DNA of 64,000 bases from Lysobacter_C viscosus. GTDB taxonomy: Bacteria > Pseudomonadota > Gammaproteobacteria > Xanthomonadales > Xanthomonadaceae. Position numbers and translations under genes: made by a program. Below, piece after piece: positions 36,653-46,360 of this stretch. The stretch spans positions 62,001-126,000 of the forward strand of contig NZ_JBJMAV010000003.1 in NCBI RefSeq assembly GCF_046600715.1, in the 5' to 3' direction. The notes beneath the pieces are model-generated. The model saw only the letters and a program-made list of their open reading frames with translations. It ran no database searches and was not told the origin of the DNA. Position 1 is the first letter of the stretch; every line of letters begins with the position of its first letter.

Positions 36653-38515
36653 ATGCGCCGCGTCCTCGTCCTCTCCGCCCTGTCCCTGGCCCTGCTCACC
36701 GCGTGCAGTACGGTTCCCCCGACCACGGCCGGTGCGCCCGTCGCCACCCAGGCCCAGGCCACCGCCGCCACCCAGGACGCACGCCTCAATGCGTGGTTCG
36801 AGCGCAAGTACGAGGAAGAGCTGCAGTTCAGCCCGATCCAGATGACGTTCCTCGGCCGCAAGGACCGCTATTCCGAGATCGACGATGTATCGCGCGAAGC
36901 GGCCGACCGGCAGCTGGCCTGGCGCGAGGCGGCCGTCGCGGAGATGAAATCCAACTTCGACTACGACGCCTTGGGCGACGACGCCCGCATCTCGTGGGAC
37001 CTGTACGAGTACCAGCTTGAAGCGGCGCGTGCGTCACACGCCTTCATGCAGCACAGCTATCCGTTCGAGCAGATGGGCGGCATGCAGTCGCAGTTGCCGA
37101 CCTTCCTGATCAACTTCCACAAGGTGGAGGACGAGTCGGACTACACCGCCTACGTCTCGCGCCTGCGTGCGGTACCGCGCCTGTTCGGGCAGCTGATGGA
37201 CCACGTCCGCCGCTCCGCGGAACAGGGGATCCGGCCGCCCCGCTTCGCGCACGAAGGCGTGATCGACCAGGCCACCAAGGTGGTGACCGGCGCGCCGTTC
37301 ACCGATGGCGCCGACAGTGCGCTGTGGACCGACGCCCAGGCCAAGGCCGACGCACTGGTCAAGGCCGGCAAGATCGACGCGGCACGCGCCACCGAGCTCA
37401 AGGCGCAGGCACGGGCCGCGCTGGTGGATGCGGTCAAGCCGGCGTACGCCGAGGTCATCAACTGGTACACGTCCGACATGGCGAAGGCCGCGGTCAATCC
37501 CAGCGGCGTCGGCAGCCGGCACCCCAACGGTGCGGCGTACTACGCCCAGCGCCTCCAGGCCTCGACCACCACCGACCTGAGCCCCGACCAGGTGCACCAG
37601 GTCGGCCTGGACGAGGTCGCGCGCCTGCGCGGGGAAATGGAGGCGCTGAAGGAGCGGGTCGGGTTCGACGGCGACCTGCAGGCGTTCTTCAAGTTCGTCG
37701 CCACCGACGCGCAGTTCAAGTACCCCAATACCGATGCCGGCCGGCAGGCCTACATCGACGACGCGACCAAGGCGATCGCGACGATCAAGAAGCAGCTGCC
37801 CAACTACTTCGGGCTGCTGCCCAAGGCCGACATCGTGGTCAAGCGGGTGGAGCCGTTCCGCGAGGTCGCCGGCGCGGCGCAGCACTACTACCCCAGCACC
37901 CCCGACGGCAGCCGCCCGGGCGTGTACTACGCGCACCTCTCGGACATGGACGCGATGCCCAAGACCGAGCTGGAGGTGATCGCCTACCACGAGGGCCTGC
38001 CGGGCCACCACATGCAGATCGCCATCGCCCAGGAACTCGAAGGCGTGCCGGAGTTCCGCAAGCAGGCCGGCTTCACCGCATACGCCGAGGGCTGGGGCCT
38101 GTACTCGGAGTGGCTGGCGCGCGAGATACCGGGCACCTACACCGACCCGTACTCCGAGTACGGCCGGCTGACCTCCGAGATGTGGCGCGCCATCCGCCTG
38201 GTGGTCGACACCGGGCTGCACGCCAAGGGCTGGACCCAGGAGCAGGCCGTGGCCTACATGACCGAGAACAGCTCGATCCCCAAGCAGGCGGTGGAGGCGG
38301 AGATCCGCCGCTACATCACCTGGCCGGGCCAGGCGACGGCCTACAAGATCGGCATGATCAAGATCCAGGAGCTGCGCGCCAAGGCCGAGAACGAGCTGGG
38401 CGATGACTTCGACATCCGCGGCTTCCACGACGCCATCCTGGGCGGCGGCGCCATGCCCCTGCACCTGCTGGAGCGCCGGATCGACCAGTGGATCGCGGAA
38501 GAAAAGCAGGCCTGA
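36653..38515 (+). CDS. DUF885 family lipoprotein, putative zinc metallopeptidase
   Basis: 620 residues, the usual length of DUF885. Lipobox LLTAC. The core motif AYHEGLPGHHMQIA (HExxxGHH) is the zinc site; further conserved stretches are FTAYAEGWGLYSEWLA, MWRAIRLVVDTGLHAKGW and YITWPGQATAYKIGM. GGAG is 5 bp before ATG 36653; a GTG at 36647 is less likely. Proteins of this family are exported peptidase-like enzymes in Xanthomonadaceae. A strong terminator follows. Confidence 0.92.
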   Translation: MRRVLVLSALSLALLTACSTVPPTTAGAPVATQAQATAATQDARLNAWFERKYEEELQFSPIQMTFLGRKDRYSEIDDVSREAADRQLAWREAAVAEMKSNFDYDALGDDARISWDLYEYQLEAARASHAFMQHSYPFEQMGGMQSQLPTFLINFHKVEDESDYTAYVSRLRAVPRLFGQLMDHVRRSAEQGIRPPRFAHEGVIDQATKVVTGAPFTDGADSALWTDAQAKADALVKAGKIDAARATELKAQARAALVDAVKPAYAEVINWYTSDMAKAAVNPSGVGSRHPNGAAYYAQRLQASTTTDLSPDQVHQVGLDEVARLRGEMEALKERVGFDGDLQAFFKFVATDAQFKYPNTDAGRQAYIDDATKAIATIKKQLPNYFGLLPKADIVVKRVEPFREVAGAAQHYYPSTPDGSRPGVYYAHLSDMDAMPKTELEVIAYHEGLPGHHMQIAIAQELEGVPEFRKQAGFTAYAEGWGLYSEWLAREIPGTYTDPYSEYGRLTSEMWRAIRLVVDTGLHAKGWTQEQAVAYMTENSSIPKQAVEAEIRRYITWPGQATAYKIGMIKIQELRAKAENELGDDFDIRGFHDAILGGGAMPLHLLERRIDQWIAEEKQA

Positions 38516-38531
38516 TGTCCTGAGTAACGCC

Positions 38532-38568
38532 AACGCCGCCGGTGACGAACCGGCGGCGTTTTCTTTTT
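38532..38568 (+). terminator. Rho-independent terminator after the DUF885 gene
   Basis: AACGCCGCCGG, loop TGACGAA and CCGGCGGCGTT form an 11-bp stem, followed by TTCTTTTTT. Confidence 0.93.
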
Positions 38569-38779
38569 TCCCGGTTGTGTCGGGATCAGGCCGTGGGCAT
38601 CGGGCCTCGGCGCCTCCGTGCCTGCACAGAGAAAATTGCCGATCGCCATAGCCCCTGCTTAACCCGGCTGCCTGCGCTTCGGGACCCAGCGCTGATGTGG
38701 CGAAACGCACGGGACCTGCAGCGGATTGAGTTCGACTGCGTCCTCCCCAATCTCCTTGAGTCAGCCGAGGAGAATCGCC

Positions 38780-39229
38780 ATGCCCGACTACCGCAAAGAC
38801 CCCGACGCCATCGCACGGCTCACGCCGGAGCAGTTCCGCGTCACCCAGCAGGCCGGCACCGAGCGCCCGGGCACGGGCGAGTACCTGGCCAACAAGGCGC
38901 CCGGCATCTACGTCGACATCGTTTCCGGGGAGCCGCTGTTCGCTTCCAGCGACAAGTACGAGTCCGGCTGCGGCTGGCCCAGCTTCACCCGGCCGATCGA
39001 ACCGGCCCATGTCAGCGAACTGAGCGACGCCAGCCTCGGCATGGTCCGCACCGAAGTGCGCTCCACCCAAGGCGACAGCCACCTGGGCCACGTCTTCCCG
39101 GACGGGCCGGCCGACCGCGGCGGACTGCGCTACTGCATCAACTCCGCGTCGTTGCGGTTCGTCCCGCGCGAAGAGATGGAAGCGCAGGGATACGGGGCGT
39201 ACCTGGGCCAGGTGGACGGCGCGCAGTAG
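38780..39229 (+). CDS. msrB: Peptide-methionine (R)-S-oxide reductase MsrB
   Basis: 149 residues. The signature GCGWPSF and the catalytic-Cys region LRYCINSASLRFV are present, with HLGHVF. It reduces methionine-R-sulphoxide. The two CxxC zinc pairs of classic MsrB are absent: the place of the first pair reads VDIVSGEPLF. ATG 38780 follows GAGGAGA. It is monocistronic or shares a promoter with the S9 peptidase 112 bp downstream. Confidence 0.93.
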   Translation: MPDYRKDPDAIARLTPEQFRVTQQAGTERPGTGEYLANKAPGIYVDIVSGEPLFASSDKYESGCGWPSFTRPIEPAHVSELSDASLGMVRTEVRSTQGDSHLGHVFPDGPADRGGLRYCINSASLRFVPREEMEAQGYGAYLGQVDGAQ

Positions 39230-39340
39230 CCGCCCCGCGGTGCGCAGCTGTGCAATTCGACACTGGAGGCCCCCCGCGTTCAGTGCTCTACTGCCGTGCC
39301 GGCCTCGTCCCGAGGCCGTGACACTGAATTGGGGAGCCTC

Positions 39341-41413
39341 ATGCAACGACTGCACACACCGCTGGCCGCAACGGCCGGCCTGGTCCTGGCCATGTCCATT
39401 TCCTCCGCGCTTGCGCAGACGCCGCCGAGCGCCGCGCAACGCATCGCCGACACCGAGCTGATCCCGCGCGAAGCCCTGTTCGGCAACCCCGAACGCGCGC
39501 TGGTGATGGTCAGCCCCGACGGCAAGACCCTCAGCTGGATCGCGCCGGTCGACGGCGTGATGAACGTCTGGGTCGCGCCTGCCGACAACCCCGCCGCCGC
39601 ACGCGCGGTCACCGACGACGCCGCGCGCGGCATCCGCCGCTACTTCTGGTCCTACCTGCCCGACACGCTGCTGTACCTGCGCGACACCGGCGGTGACGAG
39701 GACTTCCATCTCTACAGCGTCAACATCGCCACCGGGCAGACGCGCGACCTGACGCCGTTCCCCAAGACCACCGCGCAGGTGGTGGGTGCGAGCCACTCCC
39801 AGCCCGGGACGATCCTGGTCGGCATGAACGACCGCGACCCCAAGTGGCACGACCTGTACAAGGTCGACCTGGCCACGGGCGAACGCACGCTGGTGGAGAA
39901 GAACGACGACGAGATCGGCGGCTACCTGGCCGATGACAGCTACACCGTGCGCTATGCGACGCGCTCGCGCCCGGATGGCGGCTCGGACGTGCTGCAGCCC
40001 GACGGCAAGGGTGGCTGGAAGAAGTATTCCGACATCCCGTTCGAGGATTCGCTGACCACGCAGCCGGCCGGCCTGACCACCGATGGCCAGACCCTGTACA
40101 TGCTGGATTCGCGCGGGCGCGACACCGCCGCGCTCTATGCCGTGGACGTCGCCAGCGGCGAACGCTCGCTGGTGCTGGAGGACGCGCGCGCCGACGTCGG
40201 CAATTCATTGCAGCACCCGCAGACCGGCAAGGTGCAGGCCGTGGGCGTCAACTACCTGCGCGAAGAGTGGCAGGCGATCGATCCGGCGGTCGAAGCCGAC
40301 CTGGCCCGGCTGGAGGCCATCGGCCCGGGCGAAGTGGGTGTCAACTCCCGCACCCACGATGACCGCACCTGGATCGTGACCTACTCGGCTGCCGAGACGC
40401 CGGTCGTCTACTACCGCTATGACCGCGCGGACGGCACGCTGACCAAGCTGTTCTCCGCCCGCCCGGCGCTGGACGGAAAGCCGCTGGTGCCACAGTGGCC
40501 GTTGGAGATCACCTCGCGTGACGGCAAGACGCTGGTGAGCTACCTCACCCTGCCAAAGAGCGCCGATGCCGATGGCGATGGCAAAGCCGAGGCGCCGGTG
40601 CCGATGGTGCTGTTCGTGCACGGCGGCCCGTGGGCCCGGGACAGCTACGGTTACAGCCCGTATGCGCAGTGGCTGGCCAACCGAGGCTACGCGTCGCTGT
40701 CGGTGAACTTCCGTGGCTCCACCGGCTTCGGCAAGGCCTTCACCAATGCCGGCAATGGCGAGTGGGGCAAGAAGATGCACGACGACCTGCTCGACGCGGT
40801 CGAGTGGGCGGTCGACAACGGCGTCACCACGTCCGACCAGGTGGCGATCATGGGCGGCAGCTACGGCGGTTACGCGACGCTGGCCGGCCTGACCTTCACC
40901 CCCGACGCGTTCGCCTGCGGCGTGGACATCGTCGGCCCGTCCAACCTCAACACCCTGCTGTCGACCGTGCCGCCGTACTGGGCCAGCTTCTACGAGCAGC
41001 TGGCCAAGCGCATGGGCGACCCGCGCACCGAGGAAGGGCGCGCTTGGCTGGTCGAGCGCTCGCCGCTGACCCGCGCCGACGCGATCAAGAAGCCGCTGCT
41101 GATCGGGCAGGGCGCCAACGACCCGCGCGTGAAGCAGGCCGAGTCCGACCAGATCGTCGAGGCCATGACCGCCAACAACATCCCGGTGACGTACGTGCTG
41201 TTCCCCGACGAAGGCCACGGCTTCGCGCGGCCGGAGAACAGCAAGGCGTTCAACGCGGTGACCGAGGGCTTCCTGGCCGAGTGCCTGGGCGGTCGCGCCG
41301 AGCCGATCGGCAACGACTTCGCGGGCTCCAGCATCAGTGTCCCGACCGGCGCCGATGGCGTGGCGGGCCTGGCCGAGGCGCTGGAAGGCCACGAGCAGGC
41401 GATCAGGAAGTAA
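39341..41413 (+). CDS. Secreted S9 family peptidase (DPP/acylaminoacyl-type)
   Basis: 690 residues. Signal peptide with cleavage after SALAQ. A beta-propeller of repeated Asp-rich blades is followed by the catalytic hydrolase: VLFVHGGPWARDSYGYSP, Ser507 in GGSYGGY, Asp594 in ANDPRVK and His626 in EGHGFA. It removes N-terminal residues or dipeptides in the periplasm. ATG 39341 has GGGGAG 5 bp upstream. The product differs in family branch from the prolyl oligopeptidase at 1879 (GGSYGGY versus GGSNGG). Confidence 0.94.
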   Translation: MQRLHTPLAATAGLVLAMSISSALAQTPPSAAQRIADTELIPREALFGNPERALVMVSPDGKTLSWIAPVDGVMNVWVAPADNPAAARAVTDDAARGIRRYFWSYLPDTLLYLRDTGGDEDFHLYSVNIATGQTRDLTPFPKTTAQVVGASHSQPGTILVGMNDRDPKWHDLYKVDLATGERTLVEKNDDEIGGYLADDSYTVRYATRSRPDGGSDVLQPDGKGGWKKYSDIPFEDSLTTQPAGLTTDGQTLYMLDSRGRDTAALYAVDVASGERSLVLEDARADVGNSLQHPQTGKVQAVGVNYLREEWQAIDPAVEADLARLEAIGPGEVGVNSRTHDDRTWIVTYSAAETPVVYYRYDRADGTLTKLFSARPALDGKPLVPQWPLEITSRDGKTLVSYLTLPKSADADGDGKAEAPVPMVLFVHGGPWARDSYGYSPYAQWLANRGYASLSVNFRGSTGFGKAFTNAGNGEWGKKMHDDLLDAVEWAVDNGVTTSDQVAIMGGSYGGYATLAGLTFTPDAFACGVDIVGPSNLNTLLSTVPPYWASFYEQLAKRMGDPRTEEGRAWLVERSPLTRADAIKKPLLIGQGANDPRVKQAESDQIVEAMTANNIPVTYVLFPDEGHGFARPENSKAFNAVTEGFLAECLGGRAEPIGNDFAGSSISVPTGADGVAGLAEALEGHEQAIRK

Positions 41414-41448
41414 CCGGCGCGGCGGGGTGGTCCCGCCATCGTTGCGCG

Positions 41449-41472
41449 CGCCCCCGGTGTGAACCGGGGGCG
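41449..41472 (+). terminator. GC hairpin after the S9 peptidase
   Basis: CGCCCCCGGT, loop GTGA, ACCGGGGGCG: a 10-bp stem without a T-tract. It may act together with the following terminator or as a transcript-end stabiliser. Confidence 0.55.
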
Positions 41473-41498
41473 ACCCGCGTGCTGGCACGTACGAAAGG

Positions 41499-41528
41499 AA
41501 AGAGCCCGGCGGCCTGCCGGGCTCTTTT
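41499..41528. terminator. Bidirectional rho-independent terminator
   Basis: AAAGAGCCCGGC, loop GGCCT, GCCGGGCTCTTT then T. The A-run and T-run on both sides serve the S9 peptidase (+) and the flavodoxin-like gene (-), which converge here. Confidence 0.92.
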
Positions 41529-41563
41529 CATTTGGATTGCCCATCGCCCCGGCGTCGTGGCGT

Positions 41564-42169
41564 TCAGGGCTTGGGGTAGGGCGACTCCTTCAGCAGCCGG
41601 GCCAGGTGCGCGGCGTTGCTGGCCGAGGTGCGGATGGTCTGGGCGACCTTGTCCGGCGTGCGCGCCAGGTCCTGGTAGTCGGTGCTGCCCATCGCCTCGC
41701 CCACCCAGTAAGGCGGGCTCGCTGCGGGCAGGGTGAAGCCGACGTCGGCCAGCGCCTGGTAGATCTCCGCGCAGCAGTGGTGGGCGCCGTCCTCGTTGCC
41801 GACCACCGCCGCGAGCGCGACCTTGCCGAAGGTGGGGTAACGGCCGTCGTCGTCGATCTCGCCCAGTACCGCGTCCAGTCGTTCGAGCACGCGCTTGCAG
41901 ATGCTGGAGGGTTGGCCCATCCAGATCGGCGTGGCCAGCACGAGGATGTCGGCGTCCATGATGCGCGTGCGCAGTTGCGGCCATTCGTCGCCATCGCCCT
42001 CGTCGGCGGTGACGCCGGGCCTGACATTGAAATTGGCGACGCGGTCACTGCCGGTCCGGACATCGTGAGTTGCCAGGGCGCACAGGACCTGGTCGAGCAG
42101 CTTCTGGGTGGACGAGGGCGCGTCGCCGGACTTGAGGGTGCAGTTGAGGCCGTAGGCGCGCAGGGACAT
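41564..42169 (-). CDS. NAD(P)H-dependent flavodoxin-like oxidoreductase
   Basis: 201 residues. The flavodoxin-like core shows LNCTLKSG near the N terminus (phosphate loop), ILVLATPIWMGQPSS and AAVVGNEDGAHHC, as in FMN-dependent quinone or azo reductases. The substrate is unknown. The start at 42169 gives MSLRAYGLNCTLK. It converges on the S9 peptidase. Confidence 0.86.
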   Translation of the reverse strand: MSLRAYGLNCTLKSGDAPSSTQKLLDQVLCALATHDVRTGSDRVANFNVRPGVTADEGDGDEWPQLRTRIMDADILVLATPIWMGQPSSICKRVLERLDAVLGEIDDDGRYPTFGKVALAAVVGNEDGAHHCCAEIYQALADVGFTLPAASPPYWVGEAMGSTDYQDLARTPDKVAQTIRTSASNAAHLARLLKESPYPKP

Positions 42170-42286
42170 GGGCGGATCCTTCGGTCGGGGACGATCGACC
42201 GTAGGCGCGCAGGCGTCGATGGGACGTGGAGGGGTGCCGGGTCGTGCGGGCGCGTTCCGTCAACCGCCACGCGTCAACCGGTTCCG

Positions 42287-42358
42287 TGTAGGAGCGACGT
42301 AAGTCGCGACCGCGCACCCTCGAGCGGGGACGCATCGCGACTTACGTCGCTCCTACAA
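42287..42358. repeat. REP pair
   Basis: TGTAGGAGCGACGTAAGTCG, a 26-bp spacer, then the inverted GCGACTTACGTCGCTCCTAC. It lies upstream of the flavodoxin-like gene. This is the last REP noticed in the window; none was seen from here to 64000. Confidence 0.88.
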
Positions 42359-42537
42359 GGAACCTTCTTTCCTCGCCGGGGTTTGCGTAGACACAGGAGA
42401 GGCTTGAAACCAGGTTGACGCGGCGGCGGCTCCTACACGGGGCGCGGGACACGCGGAGGTCGCGGCGTGCGTCGCGATCGCGTCACATCGCGTCACTTCA
42501 TGTTGCCCGAGGGGGCAGCCGCGACACCGCGCATCCG

Positions 42538-42930
42538 TCAGCGCGCCGCCAGCGCCACCGGAACCTCGCAGTCCGGACCGGGTACCTTCGCATCACCACG
42601 TACGCAGGGCCGGAAGGCCGGCAGCGCGGCAACGCGCTTGTCGTCGCCGGCGTCCAGCACGAAGCGTTGCAGCGGTTCGCGGCCACAGGCGGGGCGTTGC
42701 GTGGGCAGCGCACTGGGCGCGGCTTGGCAGCTGGTGTCGAACAGGGTGTAGTGGCAGCGGCCGCTGGCGCTGTCGATGCATTCGAAGCGGGCGATGCCGG
42801 GATTGGCCACCACGCGGCTGTGCAGGCGGTCGATCCCGCCGGCCTGCTCGCGTTGCACGAAGGTGCTGCCGCCCAGGTCGCAGCCGTAGAGGGAAAGCGC
42901 GTAGCAGCACAGGGCAATGAGCTTGTTCAT
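42538..42930 (-). CDS. Hypothetical lipoprotein or secreted Cys-rich protein
   Basis: 130 residues. A short hydrophobic N terminus with LYGC suggests a lipoprotein signal (not a strong lipobox). The rest has about seven more cysteines (CIDS, RCHY, SCQ, ACG, PCV, DCE), suggesting disulphides in the periplasm. No family is recognised. It is 60 bp downstream of the LytTR response regulator on the same strand and may be in its operon. Confidence 0.6.
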   Translation of the reverse strand: MNKLIALCCYALSLYGCDLGGSTFVQREQAGGIDRLHSRVVANPGIARFECIDSASGRCHYTLFDTSCQAAPSALPTQRPACGREPLQRFVLDAGDDKRVAALPAFRPCVRGDAKVPGPDCEVPVALAAR

Positions 42931-42990
42931 GGGGCACCTTGTTCAGTGGTTCGGTGTGGCGTTGTCTGCGGACTTGGACGGCCCGCGGCG

Positions 42991-43770
42991 TCACATGTGA
43001 CGGAACAGCGACATGAAGGGGGCGCTGACCGGAAGCGTTTCGCTGCGCGACTTCAGTCGCACGGTGCCGCGTCCGCTGTCGTCGCGGATGACACCGGCCA
43101 CGGCCTTGAGGTTGACGATGGTGGAGCGGTGGATCTGCTTGAAGCAGGTCGGGTCAAGCACGTTGAGCAACTCGCGGATTGGCGTGCGCAGCAGCGCCTC
43201 GCCGTCGGCGGTGACGACCGTCGTGTACTTGTGGTCGGCGCGGAAGTAGGCCACGTCCTCGACCAGGATCAGCCGCGTCTCGCGACCGGCGCTGGCGGTG
43301 ATCCAGGTCAGCGGCTCGGGCGCGCCCACGGCCGGCGCGGCCCGGCCCAGCCGCTGCACCAGGTCGGCCAGCGTGGAGGCATCCAGCTGGGTGCGCCGCG
43401 CCTTGAGTCGCTCCACGGTGGCGGCCAGGCGCGCCGGCTCGATCGGCTTGAGCAGGTAGTCGATCGCGCCGCGCTCGAATGCATCCACCGCGTACTGGTC
43501 GTAGGCGGTGACGAACACCACCTGCGTGCCCGGGCTGGCCTGCGCGGTGGCCGCGGCCACGTCCAGGCCGGTCAGGCCGGGCATGCGGATGTCCAGGAAC
43601 GCCACGTCCGGCTGGTGCTCGGCGATGGCTTCCACCGCGCTGGCCCCGTCCTCGCATTCGGCCAGTACCCGCAATTGCGGCCACGCGGTCTTCAGCGCAT
43701 CGACCAGGCCCTGTCGCAGCAGCGCCTCGTCCTCGGCGATCACGCAGGTGCAGGCGATGTCATGCACCAC
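42991..43770 (-). CDS. LytTR-family response regulator
   Basis: 259 residues. Receiver domain 1-125: VIAEDEALLR (acidic pair), phospho-Asp in VAFLDIRMPG, FVTAYDQYAVDAF and LLKPI (strand-5 Lys). LytTR DNA-binding domain from about 150: TWITASAGRETRLILVEDV, YFRADHKYTTVVT and KQIHRSTIVNLKAV. It overlaps the 3' end of the partner kinase, so the two form a LytS/LytR-like system. The start ATG at 43770 has the cat on the plus strand at 43768. Confidence 0.93.
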   Translation of the reverse strand: MVHDIACTCVIAEDEALLRQGLVDALKTAWPQLRVLAECEDGASAVEAIAEHQPDVAFLDIRMPGLTGLDVAAATAQASPGTQVVFVTAYDQYAVDAFERGAIDYLLKPIEPARLAATVERLKARRTQLDASTLADLVQRLGRAAPAVGAPEPLTWITASAGRETRLILVEDVAYFRADHKYTTVVTADGEALLRTPIRELLNVLDPTCFKQIHRSTIVNLKAVAGVIRDDSGRGTVRLKSRSETLPVSAPFMSLFRHM

Positions 43771-45034
43771 GCACCTCCGGGGGGACGGCGGGGCCCACGG
43801 TCGAGCCTGCGGCGGGCAGGTCGAGCGTGGCGGCGACGCCGGACGGGAAGTTGGCGACCACCGACAGGGTGGCGTTGCCGCCGTACATCAGGCGCAGGCG
43901 CTCGCGCACGTTCTTCAGCCCGATGCCGGTGCCGCTGGTCTTGGCGTTGAAGCCTTCGCCATCGTCGGCCACCGTCACCGCCACGCTGTCGTCGTTGCGC
44001 CGCGCGCGCAGCCACACCGTGCCGCCGGTGGTGCGCGGCTCAAGGCCGTGCTTGATTGCATTCTCGACCAGCGTCTGCAGCATCATTGCCGGCATCGGGG
44101 TGGCGCGCAGCGACTCGGGGACGTCCACCTGCACCGCCAGTCTGCTGCCCATGCGGATCTTCAGGATCTCCAGGTACGCGACTGCGCGTTCCAGCTCCGC
44201 GCCCAGGGTCGACAGGCCTTCGTCGGCGCTGGGCAGCGAGCGGCGCAGGTACTGGATCAGGTGGCCGAGCATCTCGTCGGCGCGCGCCGGGTCGCTGCGG
44301 GTCAGCAGCTGCGCGCTGGCCAGGGTGTTGTAGAGGAAGTGCGGTTCGACCTGTGCGTGCAGCAGGTTGAGCTTGGCCACGGTGAGTTCCTTCTCCGTGC
44401 GCGTCTGCGCCACCGCGTCCTTCTCGCCGCGACGGTGCTGGGCGATGCGACGGCTGATCGCGCGCGCCACGGCTTCGGCATTCTCGTAGTTGGTGGCGTT
44501 GTCGACCAGGAACCAGTCGCTCCACGCCGGGTTCTCCGGCTCGCAGATCAAGGTGACGCTGCCGGCGTCGGCGGTGGGCGTGACCGTGGCCAGGATCTGG
44601 TTGCGGCGCTCGCCGAACCAGGCCAGCGGGTTCCAGCGGCCCAGCGGCAGCTCGCCGTAAAGGTTGGGGCGGGCGACCTTCGCGCGCACCTGCAAGCTGT
44701 CGCGGGCGCTTTCCACGCTTTCGATGCGCGGCAGCTCGCGGATGGCCGCGTCCACCAGGTCGAAGGCCTCGCCCGCCTCCAGCGGAATCTCGATCTGCCG
44801 ACGCTGGCGGTTGGACAGTGCATCGCTGTCGACGCGGCCCGCCACCAGCCGCACGCGGCCCAGGTGCGAGACCGCGCCGGTGACCACCAGCGCCATGGTC
44901 AGGGTGCCGATGATCGCCACCGGCCACTGCAACCGGCCCAGCAGCGGCAGCTCGTACCAGATGTTGCTGGCGACCAGCAGCGCCACCAGCCAGACGGCAC
45001 TGATGCGCAGTACGAACAGGAAGGCCTTGAGCAC
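43760..45034 (-). CDS. LytS-type sensor histidine kinase
   Basis: 424 residues from a GTG at 45034, chosen because it opens a membrane-segment pair (about residues 4-22 and 33-50) and no ATG is in frame nearby. A central domain of about 120 residues follows. The His_kinase domain has QVEPHFLYNTLASAQLL (phospho-His), the N-box TLVENAIKHGLEP and the G-boxes VADDGEGFNAKTSGTGIGLKN. The signal sensed is unknown. It overlaps the LytTR regulator gene by 11 bp. Confidence 0.87.
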   Translation of the reverse strand: MLKAFLFVLRISAVWLVALLVASNIWYELPLLGRLQWPVAIIGTLTMALVVTGAVSHLGRVRLVAGRVDSDALSNRQRRQIEIPLEAGEAFDLVDAAIRELPRIESVESARDSLQVRAKVARPNLYGELPLGRWNPLAWFGERRNQILATVTPTADAGSVTLICEPENPAWSDWFLVDNATNYENAEAVARAISRRIAQHRRGEKDAVAQTRTEKELTVAKLNLLHAQVEPHFLYNTLASAQLLTRSDPARADEMLGHLIQYLRRSLPSADEGLSTLGAELERAVAYLEILKIRMGSRLAVQVDVPESLRATPMPAMMLQTLVENAIKHGLEPRTTGGTVWLRARRNDDSVAVTVADDGEGFNAKTSGTGIGLKNVRERLRLMYGGNATLSVVANFPSGVAATLDLPAAGSTVGPAVPPEVRGA

Positions 45035-45254
45035 GGGGATGTCCGAAGGTGAGCGGGAGTGCGGCCGAGGATAGCGGCGGCCTCCCGCCTGGGAAGGGGC
45101 CGGCCGACGAACCGGGGGATACCGCGACGAAGCGCGGCATTGGGGGGCCGGGCCGGCGGGGAGCGAGCTGTCCGCGGCCCGACCGGCGGTGATCGGACCG
45201 GCGCGGGGCCGTACTGGTAGATTCCCGCGCAGACCACGGAACGGAGCACGGCGC

Positions 45255-45899
45255 ATGGCGACATCGACCGAAGAGCTGCAGCGGTTCGTCCGCGAGGCGC
45301 TGGCCCAGGGACAGCCGCGCGAGGCGATCGTCGCGGTGCTGGCACAGGCGGGCTGGCCGCCCGAGCACGTCGAGCCGGCGCTGGCCGCGTACGCCGACAC
45401 GCCGTTCCCGATACCGGTGCCGCGGCCACGGCCCTACCTGTCGCCGCGCGAGGCGTTCCTGTACCTGCTGATGTTCGCCACGCTGTACCTCAGCGCGTGG
45501 CACCTGGGCAGCCTGGTGTTCGACCTGATCAACCGCGCGCTGCCGGACCCGGCCGATGGCATGTACGCCTCCGCCGCGTTCGACCACTCGATGCGCTGGT
45601 CGGTGGCGACGCTGGTGGTGGCGTTCCCGGTGTTCCTGCTGGTGGCGCGGGTGCTGTCGCGCGACCTGGCCGCGACCCCGGCCAAGCGGCTGTCGGCGGT
45701 GCGGCGCTGGTTGACCTACCTGACCCTGTTCCTGGCGGCGGTGGCGCTGGTGGGGGACCTCATCGCGCTGGTCTACCGCCTGCTGGGCGGCGAGCTGTCC
45801 CTGCGTTTCATGCTCAAGGTGCTGGTGGTGGGCGTGATTGCAGGCGGCGTATTCGGCTACTACCTGGGCGAGCTGCGCCGCGAGGAGCGCGAAGGATGA
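45255..45899 (+). CDS. DUF5671-like integral membrane protein
   Basis: 214 residues. An N-terminal helical region (EELQRFVREALAQGQPREAIVAVLAQAGWP) resembles an UBA-like or DUF5671-linked segment; four hydrophobic segments follow. GGAG stands 8 bp before ATG 45255. Its end overlaps the next gene as ATGA. The family assignment is tentative; function is unknown. Confidence 0.72.
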   Translation: MATSTEELQRFVREALAQGQPREAIVAVLAQAGWPPEHVEPALAAYADTPFPIPVPRPRPYLSPREAFLYLLMFATLYLSAWHLGSLVFDLINRALPDPADGMYASAAFDHSMRWSVATLVVAFPVFLLVARVLSRDLAATPAKRLSAVRRWLTYLTLFLAAVALVGDLIALVYRLLGGELSLRFMLKVLVVGVIAGGVFGYYLGELRREEREG

Positions 45900-46351
45900 G
45901 CGCGCCGGGCACGGACGGGGGAACCCGCGGCCGCATGCTGGCCATCGTTGCCAGCGTGGTGGTGGCCGCGGCGGTCATCGCCGGCATCGCCAGCATCGGC
46001 CTGCCGGGCGAGCAGCGGCAGGTGCGCCTGGACGAGCGCCGGATCGAGGACCTGCAGCGGATCGTCGAGGCGGTCGAGCTGCACCACCGCGAACACGGCC
46101 GCTTGCCCACCGACCTTGCCGCGGCGTCGGCACGGCCGGGCTGGGACCTGGCGCTGATCGATCCGGTCAGCGGCGAGGCCTACGACTACCGGCCGCTGCA
46201 GGGCAAGCGCTTCGAGCTGTGCGCGGTATTCGCCAGCGACAGCGGCGAACGCGACGGCAGGGGCGGGAATGCCCCGCTGGAATGGCGCCATGGCGCGGGC
46301 CGCCACTGTTTCAACCGTGAAGTGCGGCGTGCCGGGAAGCCGGGCGCCTGA
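45896..46351 (+). CDS. Hypothetical membrane-anchored protein
   Basis: 151 residues. One N-terminal membrane anchor (about residues 14-36), then a charged periplasmic domain with RRIEDLQRIVEAVELHHREHGRLPTDL, reminiscent of the periodic helix and sheet of type II secretion pseudopilin tails, but no prepilin cleavage motif is seen. GAAGG precedes ATG 45896, which overlaps the preceding stop (ATGA). The two genes are an operon. Confidence 0.72.
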   Translation: MSAPGTDGGTRGRMLAIVASVVVAAAVIAGIASIGLPGEQRQVRLDERRIEDLQRIVEAVELHHREHGRLPTDLAAASARPGWDLALIDPVSGEAYDYRPLQGKRFELCAVFASDSGERDGRGGNAPLEWRHGAGRHCFNREVRRAGKPGA

Positions 46352-46360
46352 GCGGGCCGC

